The position numbers and the translations under genes were made by a program. Positions 4,808 through 5,571 of a stretch of DNA of 5,571 nucleotides are shown here, piece after piece (within the stretch, counting starts at the first letter, position 1; every line of letters begins with the position of its first letter). This stretch comes from Clostridia bacterium (lineage in GTDB: Bacteria; Bacillota; Clostridia; UMGS1883): the NCBI GenBank assembly GCA_017468215.1, contig JAFUJG010000232.1, positions 1-5,571 on the forward strand. Reading direction: 5' to 3'. The notes beneath the pieces are model-generated. The model was not told the origin of the DNA, searched no databases, and worked only from the letters and a program-made list of their open reading frames with translations.

Positions 4808-5571
4808 GTTATCAGACCATTTTACCTTCAGAAGGCTGTTAAAATTTGTTTTCCCCAGCATTGTAATGATGGTCTTTACTTCAATATACGGCGTTGTGGA
4901 CGGGCTCTTTGTGTCAAACTTTGCAGGCAAAGAGGCGTTTACTGCAGTTAACCTTATTTATCCTTTCATAATGGTTTTAGGTGCCGTAGGCTTTATGATA
5001 GGCACAGGCGGCACGGCAATCGTGGCAAAAACCTTAGGCGAAGGCGAGAAGAAAACCGCCAATGAATATTTTTCATTTCTGGTTTATGTAACAGTTGTAT
5101 CAGGTGTTATTATAGCTGCTTTGGGCATTACCTTTTTACGGAGCATGGCAGAGCTTTTGGGCGCAGAGGGTGTTATGATTGACCACTGCGTAACCTACGG
5201 CAGGATAATACTTTGTGCATTGCCTGCATTTATGCTGCAAAACATTTTCCAGAGCTTTTTTGTCAGTGCCGAAAAGCCTCAGCTTGGTCTTTTTGTAACC
5301 GTGGCTGCAGGCGTTACAAATATTGTACTGGATTATCTGTTGGTTGGCGTGTTGCCCTTTGGTCTTACAGGTGCGGCAGCAGCAACCGCCGTAAGCCAGA
5401 CCGTGGGCGGGCTTGTTCCGTTTTTGTATTTTGCTTTTCCTAACTCAAGTGCTCTTAAGCTTACAAAAACAAAAATTTATCCCACCGTGCTTTTAAAAAC
5501 CTGCTCCAACGGCATGAGCGAGCTTTTGGGTAATATATCCATGAGCCTTGTAAGCATGCTGTACAATTTCA
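4797..5571 (+). CDS. MATE-family multidrug/metabolite efflux transporter (3' end outside the window)
   Basis: An open frame from the ATG at 4797 runs to the window edge, giving 258 residues of an expected 440-460. The translation begins MAIKLSDHFTFRRLLKF and is strongly hydrophobic. Roughly six membrane segments can be seen near 14-36, 46-70, 91-115, 133-155, 162-185 and 190-213, with a seventh beginning near 236. MATE signatures include SIYGVVDGLFVSNFAG (29-44), GTGGTAIVAKTLGEGE (69-84), the SFFVSAEKPQLGL stretch (153-165) followed by NIVLDYLLV, and GLTGAAAATAVSQ (189-201). These proteins sit in the cytoplasmic membrane and exchange Na+ or H+ for organic cations or other compounds. The substrate cannot be told. 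The second lobe, about residue 259 onward, is not visible. The start overlaps the nnr end by 11 bases and has its own AGGAG. The MepA/DinF-like subgroup is a guess. Confidence 0.93.
   Translation, partial: MAIKLSDHFTFRRLLKFVFPSIVMMVFTSIYGVVDGLFVSNFAGKEAFTAVNLIYPFIMVLGAVGFMIGTGGTAIVAKTLGEGEKKTANEYFSFLVYVTVVSGVIIAALGITFLRSMAELLGAEGVMIDHCVTYGRIILCALPAFMLQNIFQSFFVSAEKPQLGLFVTVAAGVTNIVLDYLLVGVLPFGLTGAAAATAVSQTVGGLVPFLYFAFPNSSALKLTKTKIYPTVLLKTCSNGMSELLGNISMSLVSMLYNF

Noticed and set aside
5213..5443. 76-residue open frame on the plus strand inside the MATE region
   Set aside because: It is out of frame with the convincing MATE translation and is rich in Cys and Arg with no domain; it is a shadow.
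1..5571. CRISPR array, tRNA or rRNA genes
   Set aside because: No regularly spaced repeats and no tRNA or rRNA signature were seen; the two 23-base copies are 1.6 kb apart.

Overview
The window reads like the chromosome of an endospore-forming, anaerobic Gram-positive bacterium of class Clostridia, perhaps a gut Oscillospiraceae/Lachnospiraceae-type organism. The strongest evidence is a full-length, easily recognised spoIVA, a gene restricted to endospore formers. Strong AGGAGG-type ribosome binding sites and closely packed genes fit. The family-level placement is inference.

All five genes lie on the + strand. (1) Bases 66-614 encode a small HD-domain phosphohydrolase with the metal and acidic residue spacing of YfbR-type 5'-deoxynucleotidases. 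(2) Bases 628-1602 encode a wHTH-WYL-WCX transcriptional regulator, only 13 bases downstream and probably cotranscribed. (3) Bases 1603-1807 are a structured intergenic region. It holds a 136-bp MITE-like element with 11-bp terminal inverted repeats, a candidate sigma-E promoter, and a 16-bp hairpin plus T7 ending just before the next start codon. (4) Bases 1808-3280 are spoIVA, the ATPase that builds the basement layer of the spore coat, followed by a clear intrinsic terminator at 3288-3315. (5) Bases 3353-4807 encode the bifunctional NAD(P)H-hydrate repair enzyme (Nnr). Its 3' end overlaps by 11 bases (6) a MATE-family transporter starting at 4797 and cut by the window edge.

The coding genes are mostly ordinary housekeeping and sporulation functions. 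The DNA in front of spoIVA is the most unusual part. A -10-like box of sigma-E type sits in the left arm of a terminator-like hairpin whose right arm contains the spoIVA Shine-Dalgarno. A transcript started at that promoter would begin in the hairpin loop and could not form the stem. Read-through RNA from the HD-WYL operon would form it, which should both terminate transcription and mask the ribosome binding site. This arrangement could insulate a sporulation gene from vegetative read-through. The -35-like box of the same promoter lies in the terminal repeat of the MITE-like element. A 23-base sequence inside that element recurs with one mismatch just upstream of the HD gene, so the element family may be dispersed in this genome.
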